Of a stretch of DNA of 64,000 nt, positions 44,832 to 53,002 are shown one piece after another (the stretch's first letter is position 1; the number at the start of each line of letters is the position of its first letter). The stretch is taken from contig NZ_CP168219.1 in NCBI RefSeq assembly GCF_041714655.1, positions 1,302,001 through 1,366,000 of the forward strand. The letters run 5' to 3'. This DNA comes from Pseudoroseicyclus_A sp041714655. Its GTDB lineage: Bacteria; Pseudomonadota; Alphaproteobacteria; Rhodobacterales; Rhodobacteraceae. Below the pieces are notes generated by a model, which saw nothing but the letters and a program-made list of their open reading frames with translations, was not told the origin of the DNA and did no database searches. A program made the position numbers and the translations under genes.

Positions 44832-46817
44832 ATGATCCGCTGGGGAATCATCGGGCCGGGCGGCATCGCCGGCAATTTCGCGACCGGCCTGCAAGGTGCC
44901 GAGGGGGCCGAGCTTGCCGCCATCGCCAGCCGCACGGCCGAGCGCCGCGCCAGCTTCGGCGACCGGTTCGGCGTGGCCGAAGACAAGCGCTACGACAGCT
45001 ACGAGGCAATGCTGGCCGATCCCGAGGTCGATGCCGTCTATGTCGCCACCCCGCATCCCTTCCATGTCCAGCAGGGGCTTATGGTGATCCGCGCCGGCAA
45101 GCATCTCCTCTGCGAGAAGCCGGCGGGGCTCAATGCCGCGGAGGTGCAGGTGCTGGTCGAGGCGGCGGCGGAGGAGGGGGTCTTCTTCGCCGAGGGCTTC
45201 ATGTGGCTCTGCCATCCGCAGATCGCCCGCCTCGCCGAGCTGGTGGCCGAGCTCGGCGGGCCCGTCCACATCCGCGCGACCTTCGGCTTCAGCGCCGGGT
45301 TCAACCCGCAGTCCCGCCTCTATGCGCTGGAGCTGGCCGGCGGCGCGATCCTCGATGTCGGCGGCTATCCCATCTCCGCCGCGCGGATGATCGCGGGGCT
45401 GGCGGAGGGGCGCTTCGCCGACCCGGTGACGCTCCGCGGCACCGGCCGTCTGGGTCAGACGGGGGTCGACGAGGTGGCCTATGCGCTCCTCGGTTTCGCC
45501 AGCGGCGTGACGGCGGAGGTCGCCTGCGCCGTCGCCCGCACGATGGAGAACACCATCCGCGTCGAGTGCCCCGGCGGCGCCGTCACACTGACCGACCCCT
45601 GGGTCCCCGGCCGCGAGGTGGCGCCGGCCGATACAATCCTCATCGTCGAGGCGGGCGGCGAGCGGCGGGAAGAGCGCATCGCGGCGCCGAAGCAGCTCTA
45701 TGCCTACGAGGCCGAGGCGGCGAGCCGCGCCATCGAGGCCGGGGCGGCGGGGCTGAGCTTCCCGCAGATGACGCCCGCGGGCTCCATCGGCAACAACCTC
45801 GCGCTCGACCGCTGGCGCGCCGAACTCGGCTACGCCACCCTCGCCGAGCGCCCGGGGGCCGACCGGCGCCTCTCCGGCGCCCTGCCGGACGGGCTGCCGC
45901 AGATCCCGAAGGCCGAGTTGCCGGGCGTCGGCCCGGTCTCGCGGCTCATCATCGGCTGCGACAACCGCAGCACCATCGCCGAGGGCGCCATCGTTTGGGA
46001 TGCCTTTGCCGAGGCCGGCGGCAACACGTTCGACACCGCGCATATCTACGGGCAGGGCCTGCACGAGCGGGTGCTCGGTCAGTGGATCGCCGAGCGCGGC
46101 GTGGCGGGCGAGGTCAACGTCATCGTCAAGGGCGCGCATACGCCCTGGTGCGTGCCGGATGCCATCGGCGTGCAGCTCGAGATGTCGCTGGGGCGGCTGG
46201 GGCTCGACCGGGCGGCGATCTACATCATGCACCGCGACAACCCCGAGGTGCCCGTCGGCGAGTTCGTCGAGGCGGTGGCCCGCGAGCGGGACAAGGGGCG
46301 GATCGGCATCTGGGGCGGCTCCAACTGGACCATCGAGCGGTTTGCGGAGGCGGTGGCCTATGCCGAAGATCACGGGCTGGAAGGCCCGCGAATCCTCAAC
46401 AACAACCTCAGCCTGGCGGTGATGGAGAAGCCGGTCTGGGCCGGCTGCCTCAGCTCCAACACGCCCGAGGCGCTGGCCTTCCTGCGCGAGCGGGGCGTCA
46501 CGCATGTCGCCTGGTCGAGCCAGGCGCGCGGCTACTTCCTGCCCGAGGCGCTCCGGAACCGGCTGCCGGCCGACGAGGGGCCCGAGGCCTGCTTCGGCAG
46601 CGAAGCCAATGCCGAGCGGCGGCGGCGGGCGGAGGAGCTGGCGGCGTCGCGCGGCGTCTCGGCCCATAACGTCGCCACGGCCTGGGTGCTGGCGCAGAGC
46701 TTCCCCAGCTTCGCGCTCATCGGCCCGAGGAGCCCGCACGAGATCGCGACGACCCTGCCGGGTCTCGGGCTGGAGCTGACGCCGGACGAGGCGGCCTGGC
46801 TCAATCTGGAGGATTGA
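44832..46817 (+). CDS. Gfo/Idh/MocA oxidoreductase-aldo/keto reductase fusion protein
   Basis: A 661-aa two-domain protein. Residues 1 to about 335 are a Gfo/Idh/MocA dehydrogenase: Rossmann GIIGPGGIAGNFATGL, VDAVYVATPHPFHVQQGLM, the catalytic Lys motif LLCEKPAGLN, and GGAILDVGGYPISAARM. After a linker of about 40 residues, residues about 385-661 form an aldo/keto reductase barrel with a full tetrad: Asp401 and Tyr406 (TFDTAHIYGQG), Lys433 (VIVKGAH) and His467 (IMHRDN). Both halves look catalytically complete, so the protein may perform two consecutive redox steps on a sugar or inositol-type compound. It follows uxaC by 48 bp and probably shares its transcript; its substrate is unknown. Confidence 0.88.
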   Translation: MIRWGIIGPGGIAGNFATGLQGAEGAELAAIASRTAERRASFGDRFGVAEDKRYDSYEAMLADPEVDAVYVATPHPFHVQQGLMVIRAGKHLLCEKPAGLNAAEVQVLVEAAAEEGVFFAEGFMWLCHPQIARLAELVAELGGPVHIRATFGFSAGFNPQSRLYALELAGGAILDVGGYPISAARMIAGLAEGRFADPVTLRGTGRLGQTGVDEVAYALLGFASGVTAEVACAVARTMENTIRVECPGGAVTLTDPWVPGREVAPADTILIVEAGGERREERIAAPKQLYAYEAEAASRAIEAGAAGLSFPQMTPAGSIGNNLALDRWRAELGYATLAERPGADRRLSGALPDGLPQIPKAELPGVGPVSRLIIGCDNRSTIAEGAIVWDAFAEAGGNTFDTAHIYGQGLHERVLGQWIAERGVAGEVNVIVKGAHTPWCVPDAIGVQLEMSLGRLGLDRAAIYIMHRDNPEVPVGEFVEAVARERDKGRIGIWGGSNWTIERFAEAVAYAEDHGLEGPRILNNNLSLAVMEKPVWAGCLSSNTPEALAFLRERGVTHVAWSSQARGYFLPEALRNRLPADEGPEACFGSEANAERRRRAEELAASRGVSAHNVATAWVLAQSFPSFALIGPRSPHEIATTLPGLGLELTPDEAAWLNLED

Positions 46818-46837
46818 GGGGGCGGGTGGGCCGGGGG

Positions 46838-46970
46838 GGGCGGGCTGAAGCCCGCCCTACGCCCGCCCTACGCCCGCCATGCGAGGCGGTGGGGTGGAAC
46901 CCCACCTCCATCTTGGCTCCGCGAGCCCGCCCGGAAGGGCGGGCCGGGCATCCTCCCGCCCTGGCGGGAC
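46838..46970. repeat. Cluster of palindromes (REP-like) between convergent genes
   Basis: Four short hairpins follow one another: GGGCGGGC-TGAA-GCCCGCCC (46838-46857), GGTGGGGT-GGA-ACCCCACC (46888-46906), GCCCGCCC-GGAA-GGGCGGGC (46925-46944) and a TCCCGCC/GGCGGGA pair (46955-46970). Between the first two is a tandem 11-mer CCCGCCCTACG repeated about 2.5 times (46851-46878). This resembles repetitive extragenic palindromes found between convergent genes in GC-rich alphaproteobacteria. Confidence 0.6.
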
Positions 46971-46986
46971 TCCTGCAAGCCTGACG

Positions 46987-47010
46987 CAAAAAGGGCGCCC
47001 GAAGGCGCCC
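46987..47010 (-). terminator. Rho-independent terminator of bfr
   Basis: On the minus strand the sequence AGGGCGCC-TTCG-GGCGCCCT (47010-46991) forms an 8-bp stem with a stable UUCG tetraloop and runs into TTTTT (46991-46987). It sits 22 bases past the bfr stop. Confidence 0.88.
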
Positions 47011-47031
47011 TCCCGTCCCGCTCCCCGAGGC

Positions 47032-47517
47032 TTACTTCGCCTCGTCCATCGGGCTGGCGTTGACGAGCGCATAGCGCTCGGCGCCGACGCGCTCGTAGAG
47101 GTCGAGCTGGGTTTCGAGGAAGTCGATATGGCCTTCCTCATCCGCGAGGAGCTCCTCGAAGAGCTTCATCGTCACGTAGTCGCCGAGGTCGTGGCAGGCC
47201 TCGCGCGCTTCCTTGTAGAGCGCCCGGGCGTCCTGCTCGGCGGCCAGATCGGCCTCCAGCGCCTCCTTCGGATTCTGGCCCACGCGGATCGGATCGAGCT
47301 TTTGCAGGTTCGGATGCCCGCCGAGGAAGATGATCCGCTCCATGAGCTTGTCGGCGTGGTGCATCTCCTCGATGCTCTCCGCCCGGCTCTTTGCGGCCAT
47401 CTTGCCGAGGCCCCAGTCCTCTTGCAGCTTGTAATGCAGCCAGTACTGGCTGATCGCCGTGAGTTCGCTGCGCAGCGCGCTGTTCAGATACTCGATGACC
47501 TTTGCGTCGCCCTGCAT
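47032..47517 (-). CDS. bfr: Bacterioferritin
   Basis: A 161-aa ferritin-like four-helix subunit that stores iron in a 24-mer with haem at subunit interfaces. Ferroxidase ligands are visible: Glu in ALRSELTAISQY, Glu/His in AESIEEMHHADKLMERI (this block also holds the haem-ligand Met), Glu in LAAEQDARALY, and Glu/His in ELLADEEGHIDFLETQ. ATG 47517 gives the canonical MQGDAKVIEYLNSAL start and has AAGGAGAG upstream. The gene begins inside the 3' end of the Bfd-like gene (34-bp overlap, different frame) and ends at a good terminator. Confidence 0.96.
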   Translation of the reverse strand: MQGDAKVIEYLNSALRSELTAISQYWLHYKLQEDWGLGKMAAKSRAESIEEMHHADKLMERIIFLGGHPNLQKLDPIRVGQNPKEALEADLAAEQDARALYKEAREACHDLGDYVTMKLFEELLADEEGHIDFLETQLDLYERVGAERYALVNASPMDEAK

Positions 47518-47771
47518 GTCGCGCTCTCCTTGTTCGTCTCTGTCTGCGATGCCTGCCCGCCGAGGCGCGGCAGCATCGGGACCTCCAGATTATCGCTTCT
47601 GCGCATGGTGTCGAGGAAGAGCGGCATGCAACCGCCGCAATCGGCCCGCTTGCCGAGCGCGCGGTAGATCTTGCCGGGGGTGATGATCGTCTCCCCGTCC
47701 GAGGCGCGCATCCAGTCGATGGCGGCGCGGATGTCGTGATCCGAGATGGACTGGCAGTGACAGACGATCAT
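47484..47771 (-). CDS. bfd: Bacterioferritin-associated ferredoxin-like [2Fe-2S] protein
   Basis: A 95-aa protein with the BFD-type [2Fe-2S] motif: Cys-x-Cys in MIVCHCQSISDHD and Cys-x2-Cys in DCGGCMPLFLDTM. Bfd reduces the bacterioferritin core so that stored iron can be released. The core is about 65 residues; the last 25-30 residues are Ser/Thr-rich, lie partly within the start of bfr, and are longer than classical Bfd. ATG 47771 begins MIVCHCQ as expected; the in-frame ATG at 47828 adds an unlikely extension. Translational coupling to bfr is likely. Confidence 0.9.
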   Translation of the reverse strand: MIVCHCQSISDHDIRAAIDWMRASDGETIITPGKIYRALGKRADCGGCMPLFLDTMRRSDNLEVPMLPRLGGQASQTETNKESATCRATQRSSSI

Positions 47772-47816
47772 GGCATGGCCCCTCGCGCCGCATGACCCGG
47801 CGGCGCGCCGAATGGC

Positions 47817-47841
47817 TGACAGATTCACTCGGGATCGTCAA
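47817..47841. promoter_or_regulatory. Candidate iron-responsive element upstream of bfd
   Basis: The plus strand reads TGACAGAT-TCACTCGG-GATCGTCA (47817-47840), an imperfect dyad containing GACAGATTCACT, which is also found before the siderophore-importer operon. On the minus strand TTGACG (47841-47836) could be the -35 of bfd-bfr, placing the element within the promoter spacer, as expected for a repressor site. Confidence 0.4.
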
Positions 47842-47998
47842 CCGGCCGAGCACCGCCCGGCGGCCGTCGCAGAAATTTACCTTGGGGAAAGAAAATGCAA
47901 CAGCCCGTGAGCTGCAGAAATCGATGGGAACGCCTTTCCAGCTCGCGGCGTTAGCCTCGCATAATCGGATCAATTGGAACCAATGAAGGAGAAGGGAC

Positions 47999-48253
47999 AT
48001 GTCCGAAGACGACAAAGACCGCTTCTCCGGCTCTTCGTTCTGGTCCGGCCCCGCTGGCGTGATCGTCGTGGGCGCCCTCGTCGCCATTCTTGCGGTCGGG
48101 TCGCTCTTCTACGCGCGCCAGATGGTCTTCGGACACGACACCGGCAGCCTCGCGCTGCCGGCCTTTGAGGAGACACCGGAGGCGACAGCCGGGATCGAGA
48201 CGCGCGACAGCGGATTGCTCGATGCAGGTATGCGCACCAAGCAGAGCCCGTGA
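47999..48253 (+). CDS. Small single-span membrane protein of unknown function
   Basis: An 84-aa protein with a polar N-terminus (MSEDDKDRFSGSSFW), one predicted transmembrane helix (GVIVVGALVAILAVGSLFYA, about residues 20-40) and a soluble acidic tail. GGAGAAGGGAC just before the ATG is a strong ribosome-binding site, and a good terminator follows, which supports a real monocistronic gene despite its size. It is divergent from bfd across 227 bp. I do not recognise a family. Confidence 0.72.
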   Translation: MSEDDKDRFSGSSFWSGPAGVIVVGALVAILAVGSLFYARQMVFGHDTGSLALPAFEETPEATAGIETRDSGLLDAGMRTKQSP

Positions 48254-48290
48254 ACGGGCCGCTCCGGCAGGTAGGACAAACATCTGAAGC

Positions 48291-48315
48291 GGGCCGTCCG
48301 ATGGGCGGCCCTTTT
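48291..48315 (+). terminator. Rho-independent terminator after the small membrane protein gene
   Basis: GGGCCGTCC-GAT-GGGCGGCCC (48291-48311, one T-G wobble) followed by TTTT forms a 9-bp hairpin with a T tract, 38 bases past the stop codon at 48253. Confidence 0.85.
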
Positions 48316-48335
48316 CGCGTCTGAGGGGAGGCCCG

Positions 48336-49655
48336 TCAGCCGGGCGCGGCGCCCGCATCATGTGCCGCCGAGGCGCCGTAGTAGGGTGCGAGCGCGGCCC
48401 GGATGCGGGCGAGCGCGACATCGTTGACGCGCATCGGCAGATCGCCCCGCGCCAGCGCCTCCGCGCAATCGGGCAGGGACTGGGAGACGAGGGGCAGGGG
48501 CCAGGGGCGGGCATCGAGATTGGCCTCGAGCCGCGCCACCGCCTCGGCGGCGGCGGGCCGCGCCCAGTAATAGCGGATGCGGTCGGACCAAGAGAAATGT
48601 CGCAGCCAGGCGGCCTCCGCGCCGCTGTAATGCCCCTGCCAGTCGGAAGGCGCGGCCAGCATCTCGGCCTCCATCACTGCGCGCAGGTTCGACGGCGCCT
48701 CGGGCGCCAGCTCGCGCTCGATGGCCTCGAGCGCATAGAGCGCCTCGCGCAGCGCGAAGGTCACGGCGGGGCCGACCTTGAGGATGGCGAAATGGCGGGC
48801 GACGAGGGCGGGATAGGCCTCCCGCCGCTGGTAATCGGTCGAATGCGCCTCATAGACGAGCCCGCCGAGCGCGGGGGCCTCGGCAGCCAGCGCATCGGCG
48901 GCGTCGGGGGCGAAATGGTGCACGCTGTCATTGCCGAAATCGAGCCCGGGCTGGACGACGACGGCCACGACGCGGGAGAAGGCGCGCTCAAGCCCGGCGG
49001 CGGCGAAGGCCTGCCGATGCGCCTCCACCGTGGCGCGGACGGCGCCGGCCTCCGTCGGGGCGATCTCGTGGCCGGCGCCCATGCCGCCCGGCGGCGGCAC
49101 CTCGGTGCCGATGACATAGATGGGCCGCGATTCCTCCGGCGCCGTGCCGAGCGCCGCCTCGGCCGCGGCGGCGAGCCGGGCGGCGCGGGCGGCGATCACG
49201 GGTTCGGGCAGCGCCTCGGGGTCGCCCGCGCAGCGCATCGAGCAGTCCAGATGGATCTTGCCGAAGCCGGCGGCGACATAGGCCGCGACCATCGCCTCGG
49301 CGCGGGTCATCGCCTCCTCCGCCGGCAGATGCCGCCAGGGGTGCGGCCCGAGGTGATCGCCGCCGAGGAGGAGCCGGCCCTCTGCCAAGCCCGCCTCCGC
49401 CGCCGCGGCGCGCACGCGGGCGGCGTAATCGGCGGGGGTGAGGCCGGTGTAGCCGCCCTCCTGGTTGACCTGGTTGCAGGTCGCCTCGATCAGCGCGATC
49501 TGCCCGGCCTCCCGCGCCGCCTCGCAGGCCCCCCGGATCGCCAGAGGATGGGCGGAGCAGACGGAGGTGAGCGCCAGGGGCGCGCCACCGAGATTGCGCG
49601 CCAGAAGCGCGCGGGCGGCGGCCTGGGGGGAGGGGGCTGTGTCATCGCGGGTCAT
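48336..49655 (-). CDS. GatZ/KbaZ-family protein (D-tagatose-bisphosphate aldolase non-catalytic subunit-like)
   Basis: A 439-aa protein of the GatZ/KbaZ/AgaZ family. Motifs include LTSVCSAHPLAIRGACEAA, IEATCNQVNQEGGYTGLTP, LLLGGDHLGPHPWRHLPAEE, KIHLDCSMRCAGDP, YVIGTEVPPPGG, VVVQPGLDFGND and FSWSDRIRYYW. In enterics the family assists the class II tagatose-bisphosphate aldolase; other members have been reported as sugar-phosphate 4-epimerases. No class II aldolase gene is next to it here, which favours a stand-alone enzymatic role. It lies 65 bp downstream of the giant-gene operon on the same strand and could be read from that transcript, but the functions do not look related. Confidence 0.88.
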   Translation of the reverse strand: MTRDDTAPSPQAAARALLARNLGGAPLALTSVCSAHPLAIRGACEAAREAGQIALIEATCNQVNQEGGYTGLTPADYAARVRAAAAEAGLAEGRLLLGGDHLGPHPWRHLPAEEAMTRAEAMVAAYVAAGFGKIHLDCSMRCAGDPEALPEPVIAARAARLAAAAEAALGTAPEESRPIYVIGTEVPPPGGMGAGHEIAPTEAGAVRATVEAHRQAFAAAGLERAFSRVVAVVVQPGLDFGNDSVHHFAPDAADALAAEAPALGGLVYEAHSTDYQRREAYPALVARHFAILKVGPAVTFALREALYALEAIERELAPEAPSNLRAVMEAEMLAAPSDWQGHYSGAEAAWLRHFSWSDRIRYYWARPAAAEAVARLEANLDARPWPLPLVSQSLPDCAEALARGDLPMRVNDVALARIRAALAPYYGASAAHDAGAAPG

Positions 49656-49720
49656 GGCGCCACCCTTGGCGAAGGGCGCGCGGCAGTAAAGCCGGGATCT
49701 GGGGCCGCGCCCGCGCCCGG

Positions 49721-52700
49721 CTACCCCGCGACCAGCGCCCCGACCGTCACCGCCCGGGGCGCGAGGTCGGCGCGGGTCGCCCGGCGGGCGGCCATCGGCG
49801 CCGGGGCGCGGGTGACGCGGGCCGCGCTTTTCGCGCCGAAGGCCCGGTCGATGATTGTCTCGTCATAGGCCTCCGGCCGCTCGGCGCTGGCGGCGGAGAG
49901 CTGCGTGCCGCCGCCGCCCAGCGTGGCGCCCGCGACCATCTCCTCGAAGGCGGGGCGGGCGAGTTTCTCGTCCTCCGTCAGGTCGTGATACTCGTTGTAG
50001 GGGAACCAGCCCACCGTCGTGGGCCAGTCTCCCGCGGGCAGGGCGGTGCCGTCGAGCCGCAGCGCCGTCAGCGCGAAGCGGCGGGGGCCGAGGATCGGCG
50101 CGCCCTGGAATATTTCCAGCGTCTCGCCCAGGGGCAAGACGGATTGCGTGATCTCCAGCGCCGCGCCCGGGTCCACCCCCGTCGCCCCCTCGGCCAGCAC
50201 CACCGGCAAGGCCGCGCCGGTGAGCGCGGCGGGCTTCAGGGCCTCCGGGTCCTCCAGCGCCGTCCTCAGCCGCGCCGCGGCGTCCACGGCCGCCGGGGGC
50301 TCCGCCTGGCCGGAGCCGGTGGTGAGGTGGAGGTCTATCGTCTTCTCGAAGCCGAGGATCTCGAAGGTCGCATCGGCCCAGACCTCGATGGGATGGGGTC
50401 CGGTGACGCGCGCCGAGACGTCCACCGACAGAAGCACCGTGTTCCCCTTCGAGATCGAGGAGCCGAATTCGGTGCGGAAGTCGAAGCCGAAGGGGTCGAG
50501 GTAGATGATGGCGTCGAAGCCCATCCAGCCCCTGGCGGTGAAGCCCTTGAGGTCGGCGATCAGATCGACCCGCCCCCCGGCCATCAGCGCCCCGGGGCCG
50601 ATGGCGAAATAACCCGAGAGCGAAAGCTCGGCGGCATCGCCCACCGGCAGCGCCGCGCGGATCCTGTTCGGCGTGCGGAAGCCCTCGGGCGGCTGGTAAT
50701 CGGGGTGGAAGCCCCCGATGGAGAGCAGCATCGACGGCCGCCCCGAGAAGGTCGCCTTGAAGGCCATGCCGCCCGAGAGTTCGATGCGGGGGGCGTCGGG
50801 CACCAGCGCCGGGTCCGGCCCGATGAAGCTGTCGCGGAGGATCGCGGTCACCTCGACCAGCGCCTCGGTGAAGTCGAAGATGCCCACCACGTCGAGGTTG
50901 ATCTGCACGAAGACCGGCACGCCCTCCGGCGCGTCGATCATCGGCAGGGCCAGCTTCATCTGGCCGAGCGTGATGAGGCGGAAGGGCGAGGGCAGCTCGA
51001 CGACGACGCCCAGATTGCCGAGCGCGAAGACGCCCCAGCGGAACTGCACCAGCGCCCCGAAGAGGAACTGCCCCTCGGCGGCGGGAAAGACCGCCGCCAC
51101 ATCCTCGATGATCTGCGGCGCGTTGGCGATCGGGTCCACGGGGAAAAGCAGCGAATCGAGCGCGCCGTCGGCGAGCCGGTCAAGGAGCGCCTCGGTATCC
51201 ACCGTGCGGTTGAGGCCGATCATGCCGCCGATGCCATTGAGCGAGAACGAGGGGAAGATCGGCAGCCCGCCGGGGAAGATCACGGTGACGGAGATATAGA
51301 GCGACCAGCCCTCCGAGCCGTCCGGCATCCGCGTCTCGATCAGTGCCACGGCGGTCAGCTCGAACTTGACGAAGCGGATGTTGCCGATGCCGGCATAGCG
51401 GCCGATGTCGGGCTCGATGGAGAGGTATCCTCCCCCGGAGATGACGCCGGCCGCGTCGATGGCGAGCCCGAGCCCGGTGGGCGGCTTGAAGCCGATGGTG
51501 AGGTCGAGATCGCCGAAGAGCCCGTCCTCCCCCTCCGCCGTCGGGTGGAGCCGGGCGGTGAGGCCGATGCCGTCCACCGTGAAGGCGATGACGCTGAGGT
51601 CGGCGCCGCCGGTGATGGCGACGAGCGCGGTCAACCCCTCCGCCCCGGCGCTCATGGCGAGGCGGAGTGCGTCGAGCCGGAAGGGCCCGGCCTCGAGCCC
51701 GAGCGGGAGCTCGATGTCGAAGCCGGCGCCACCGTCGAAGCGGATGCCGGTGGCGCTGTCGGCGGTGAGGCTGATCCCGGAGGTCACCTCGAAGGCGGTC
51801 TCACCGAGAAGGTCGCGCAGGAACCCGTCGCCATCGGCGGCGGTGATCACGGCGCGGAGCCCGTCACGGGCGGCGCCGCCGATGTCGATCGTGGCCGATG
51901 CGGCGGGGGGGCTGGTGGTGAGGCTGGCCTCGGCGCCGAACTTCGCCAGCTCCAGCCGGCTGCCGCCCGCTTTGCCGAAGAGGAGCAGCGGCTCGCCATC
52001 GCGGCTCAGCCCGGCCCGCGCGGTCAGCGCCGGCGCCGCGCCGAAGAGCTGCGGCCCGCCCGGGTGGATCGCCACGCCCGCCGCGCCATCGAGCGTGCCG
52101 GCGAGCGAGAGCGAAAGCGTCAGCCCGGCGCTCCCCGAGAGCGGCACATCGAGGGCCGCCTCGCCCGTGGCGGTGGCAGCGAGCGCGAGGCCGGAGACCC
52201 CGGCCTCCCCCGGCGCCTGCCGTCCGGTGAGCGACAGGTCGGCCTGCAGCATCACCCCGTCCGCCGGCGCGGGCAGCGGCGGCACGGGCAGGAGGAGCTG
52301 ATAGGGCGTGCCCGCAGCATCCGGCTGAAGCTGGCTGCGCTGCGGCTCGGGCAGGGCGGTCAGCACCGGCTCGATCCCGTAGGCGGCCAGCACCGTGCCG
52401 AGGTTGCGCAGAAGGAGCGTCACGTCGAACGCCGCCCCGCCCCAGCCGTAGACCTCGGCGACGAGCCCGGCCGGATCCTCGAAGAGCTGCCCGAGTCGCG
52501 CCCAGTCGAGGCTGCGGGTGACGGCGCCATGGGGCCGGGGCAGGGGCTCCGCCCGGGCGATGCCGAGCAGGGCGAAGGGCGCCCAGATCTTCGGCTGGTA
52601 GACGGCCAGCCATTCCATGAGCATGACCTCGGGCAGCCGCTTCAGCGCCGCTTCCCAGAGGGCGGGGTCGGCGAGGTCCCCCGGCAGGGCGGCGAGGTCG

Positions 52701-53002
52701 GCGGGCGGGGCGTCCGCCAGGCCCTTCAGCGCGATCAGGAGGTCAGCGGCGGCGAGGGTGAGGGGGGCGAGGTCGTCGCCCGTCACCTCCTCCTCGGCGC
52801 TGAGCTCCACGGCGATGGCCACGAGCGCCTGCACCTGAGCGGTGACGTCGAGCAGCGCCGCCACATCCGCCTGCACCCCGTCATCGAGGAACACGTCGAG
52901 CCCGAGCTGCGCCAGCAGAAGCTCCATGTCCCGCCGATTGTCGAGCGCGGCGGTGAGCGGCGCGGCGAAATCGGCGGCGAAGGAGATGAGGAGGCGGATC
53001 AT
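49721..53002 (-). CDS. DUF6603-type large beta-rich protein
   Basis: A 1093-aa protein without signal peptide or obvious membrane helices. The first 250 residues are helical and acidic. From about 250 it is dominated by alternating hydrophobic beta-strand segments with many Gly/Asp turns (TLSLSLAGTLDGAAGVAIHP, AVIDAAGVISGGGYLSIE-like runs). The block GIGGMIGLNRTVDTEALLDR near residue 590, then LDSLLFPVDPIANAPQIIED and VFPAAEGQFLFGALVQFRWG, is what I recall as DUF6603. A C-terminal tail ends in Ala/Arg-rich sequence. It is last in a five-gene operon and overlaps the previous gene by 4 bp. Its function is unknown; an elongated structural or scaffold role is a guess. Confidence 0.72.
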   Translation of the reverse strand: MIRLLISFAADFAAPLTAALDNRRDMELLLAQLGLDVFLDDGVQADVAALLDVTAQVQALVAIAVELSAEEEVTGDDLAPLTLAAADLLIALKGLADAPPADLAALPGDLADPALWEAALKRLPEVMLMEWLAVYQPKIWAPFALLGIARAEPLPRPHGAVTRSLDWARLGQLFEDPAGLVAEVYGWGGAAFDVTLLLRNLGTVLAAYGIEPVLTALPEPQRSQLQPDAAGTPYQLLLPVPPLPAPADGVMLQADLSLTGRQAPGEAGVSGLALAATATGEAALDVPLSGSAGLTLSLSLAGTLDGAAGVAIHPGGPQLFGAAPALTARAGLSRDGEPLLLFGKAGGSRLELAKFGAEASLTTSPPAASATIDIGGAARDGLRAVITAADGDGFLRDLLGETAFEVTSGISLTADSATGIRFDGGAGFDIELPLGLEAGPFRLDALRLAMSAGAEGLTALVAITGGADLSVIAFTVDGIGLTARLHPTAEGEDGLFGDLDLTIGFKPPTGLGLAIDAAGVISGGGYLSIEPDIGRYAGIGNIRFVKFELTAVALIETRMPDGSEGWSLYISVTVIFPGGLPIFPSFSLNGIGGMIGLNRTVDTEALLDRLADGALDSLLFPVDPIANAPQIIEDVAAVFPAAEGQFLFGALVQFRWGVFALGNLGVVVELPSPFRLITLGQMKLALPMIDAPEGVPVFVQINLDVVGIFDFTEALVEVTAILRDSFIGPDPALVPDAPRIELSGGMAFKATFSGRPSMLLSIGGFHPDYQPPEGFRTPNRIRAALPVGDAAELSLSGYFAIGPGALMAGGRVDLIADLKGFTARGWMGFDAIIYLDPFGFDFRTEFGSSISKGNTVLLSVDVSARVTGPHPIEVWADATFEILGFEKTIDLHLTTGSGQAEPPAAVDAAARLRTALEDPEALKPAALTGAALPVVLAEGATGVDPGAALEITQSVLPLGETLEIFQGAPILGPRRFALTALRLDGTALPAGDWPTTVGWFPYNEYHDLTEDEKLARPAFEEMVAGATLGGGGTQLSAASAERPEAYDETIIDRAFGAKSAARVTRAPAPMAARRATRADLAPRAVTVGALVAG

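Noticed and set aside
42981..46739. A 1252-codon minus-strand open frame opposite uxaC and the oxidoreductase fusion
   Set aside because: It spans two real genes and their gap and contains no recognisable motif; it is a GC-driven shadow.
46851..46878. Tandem CCCGCCCTACG copies as a CRISPR array
   Set aside because: Units are 11 bp with no spacers; this is a simple tandem repeat inside a palindrome cluster.
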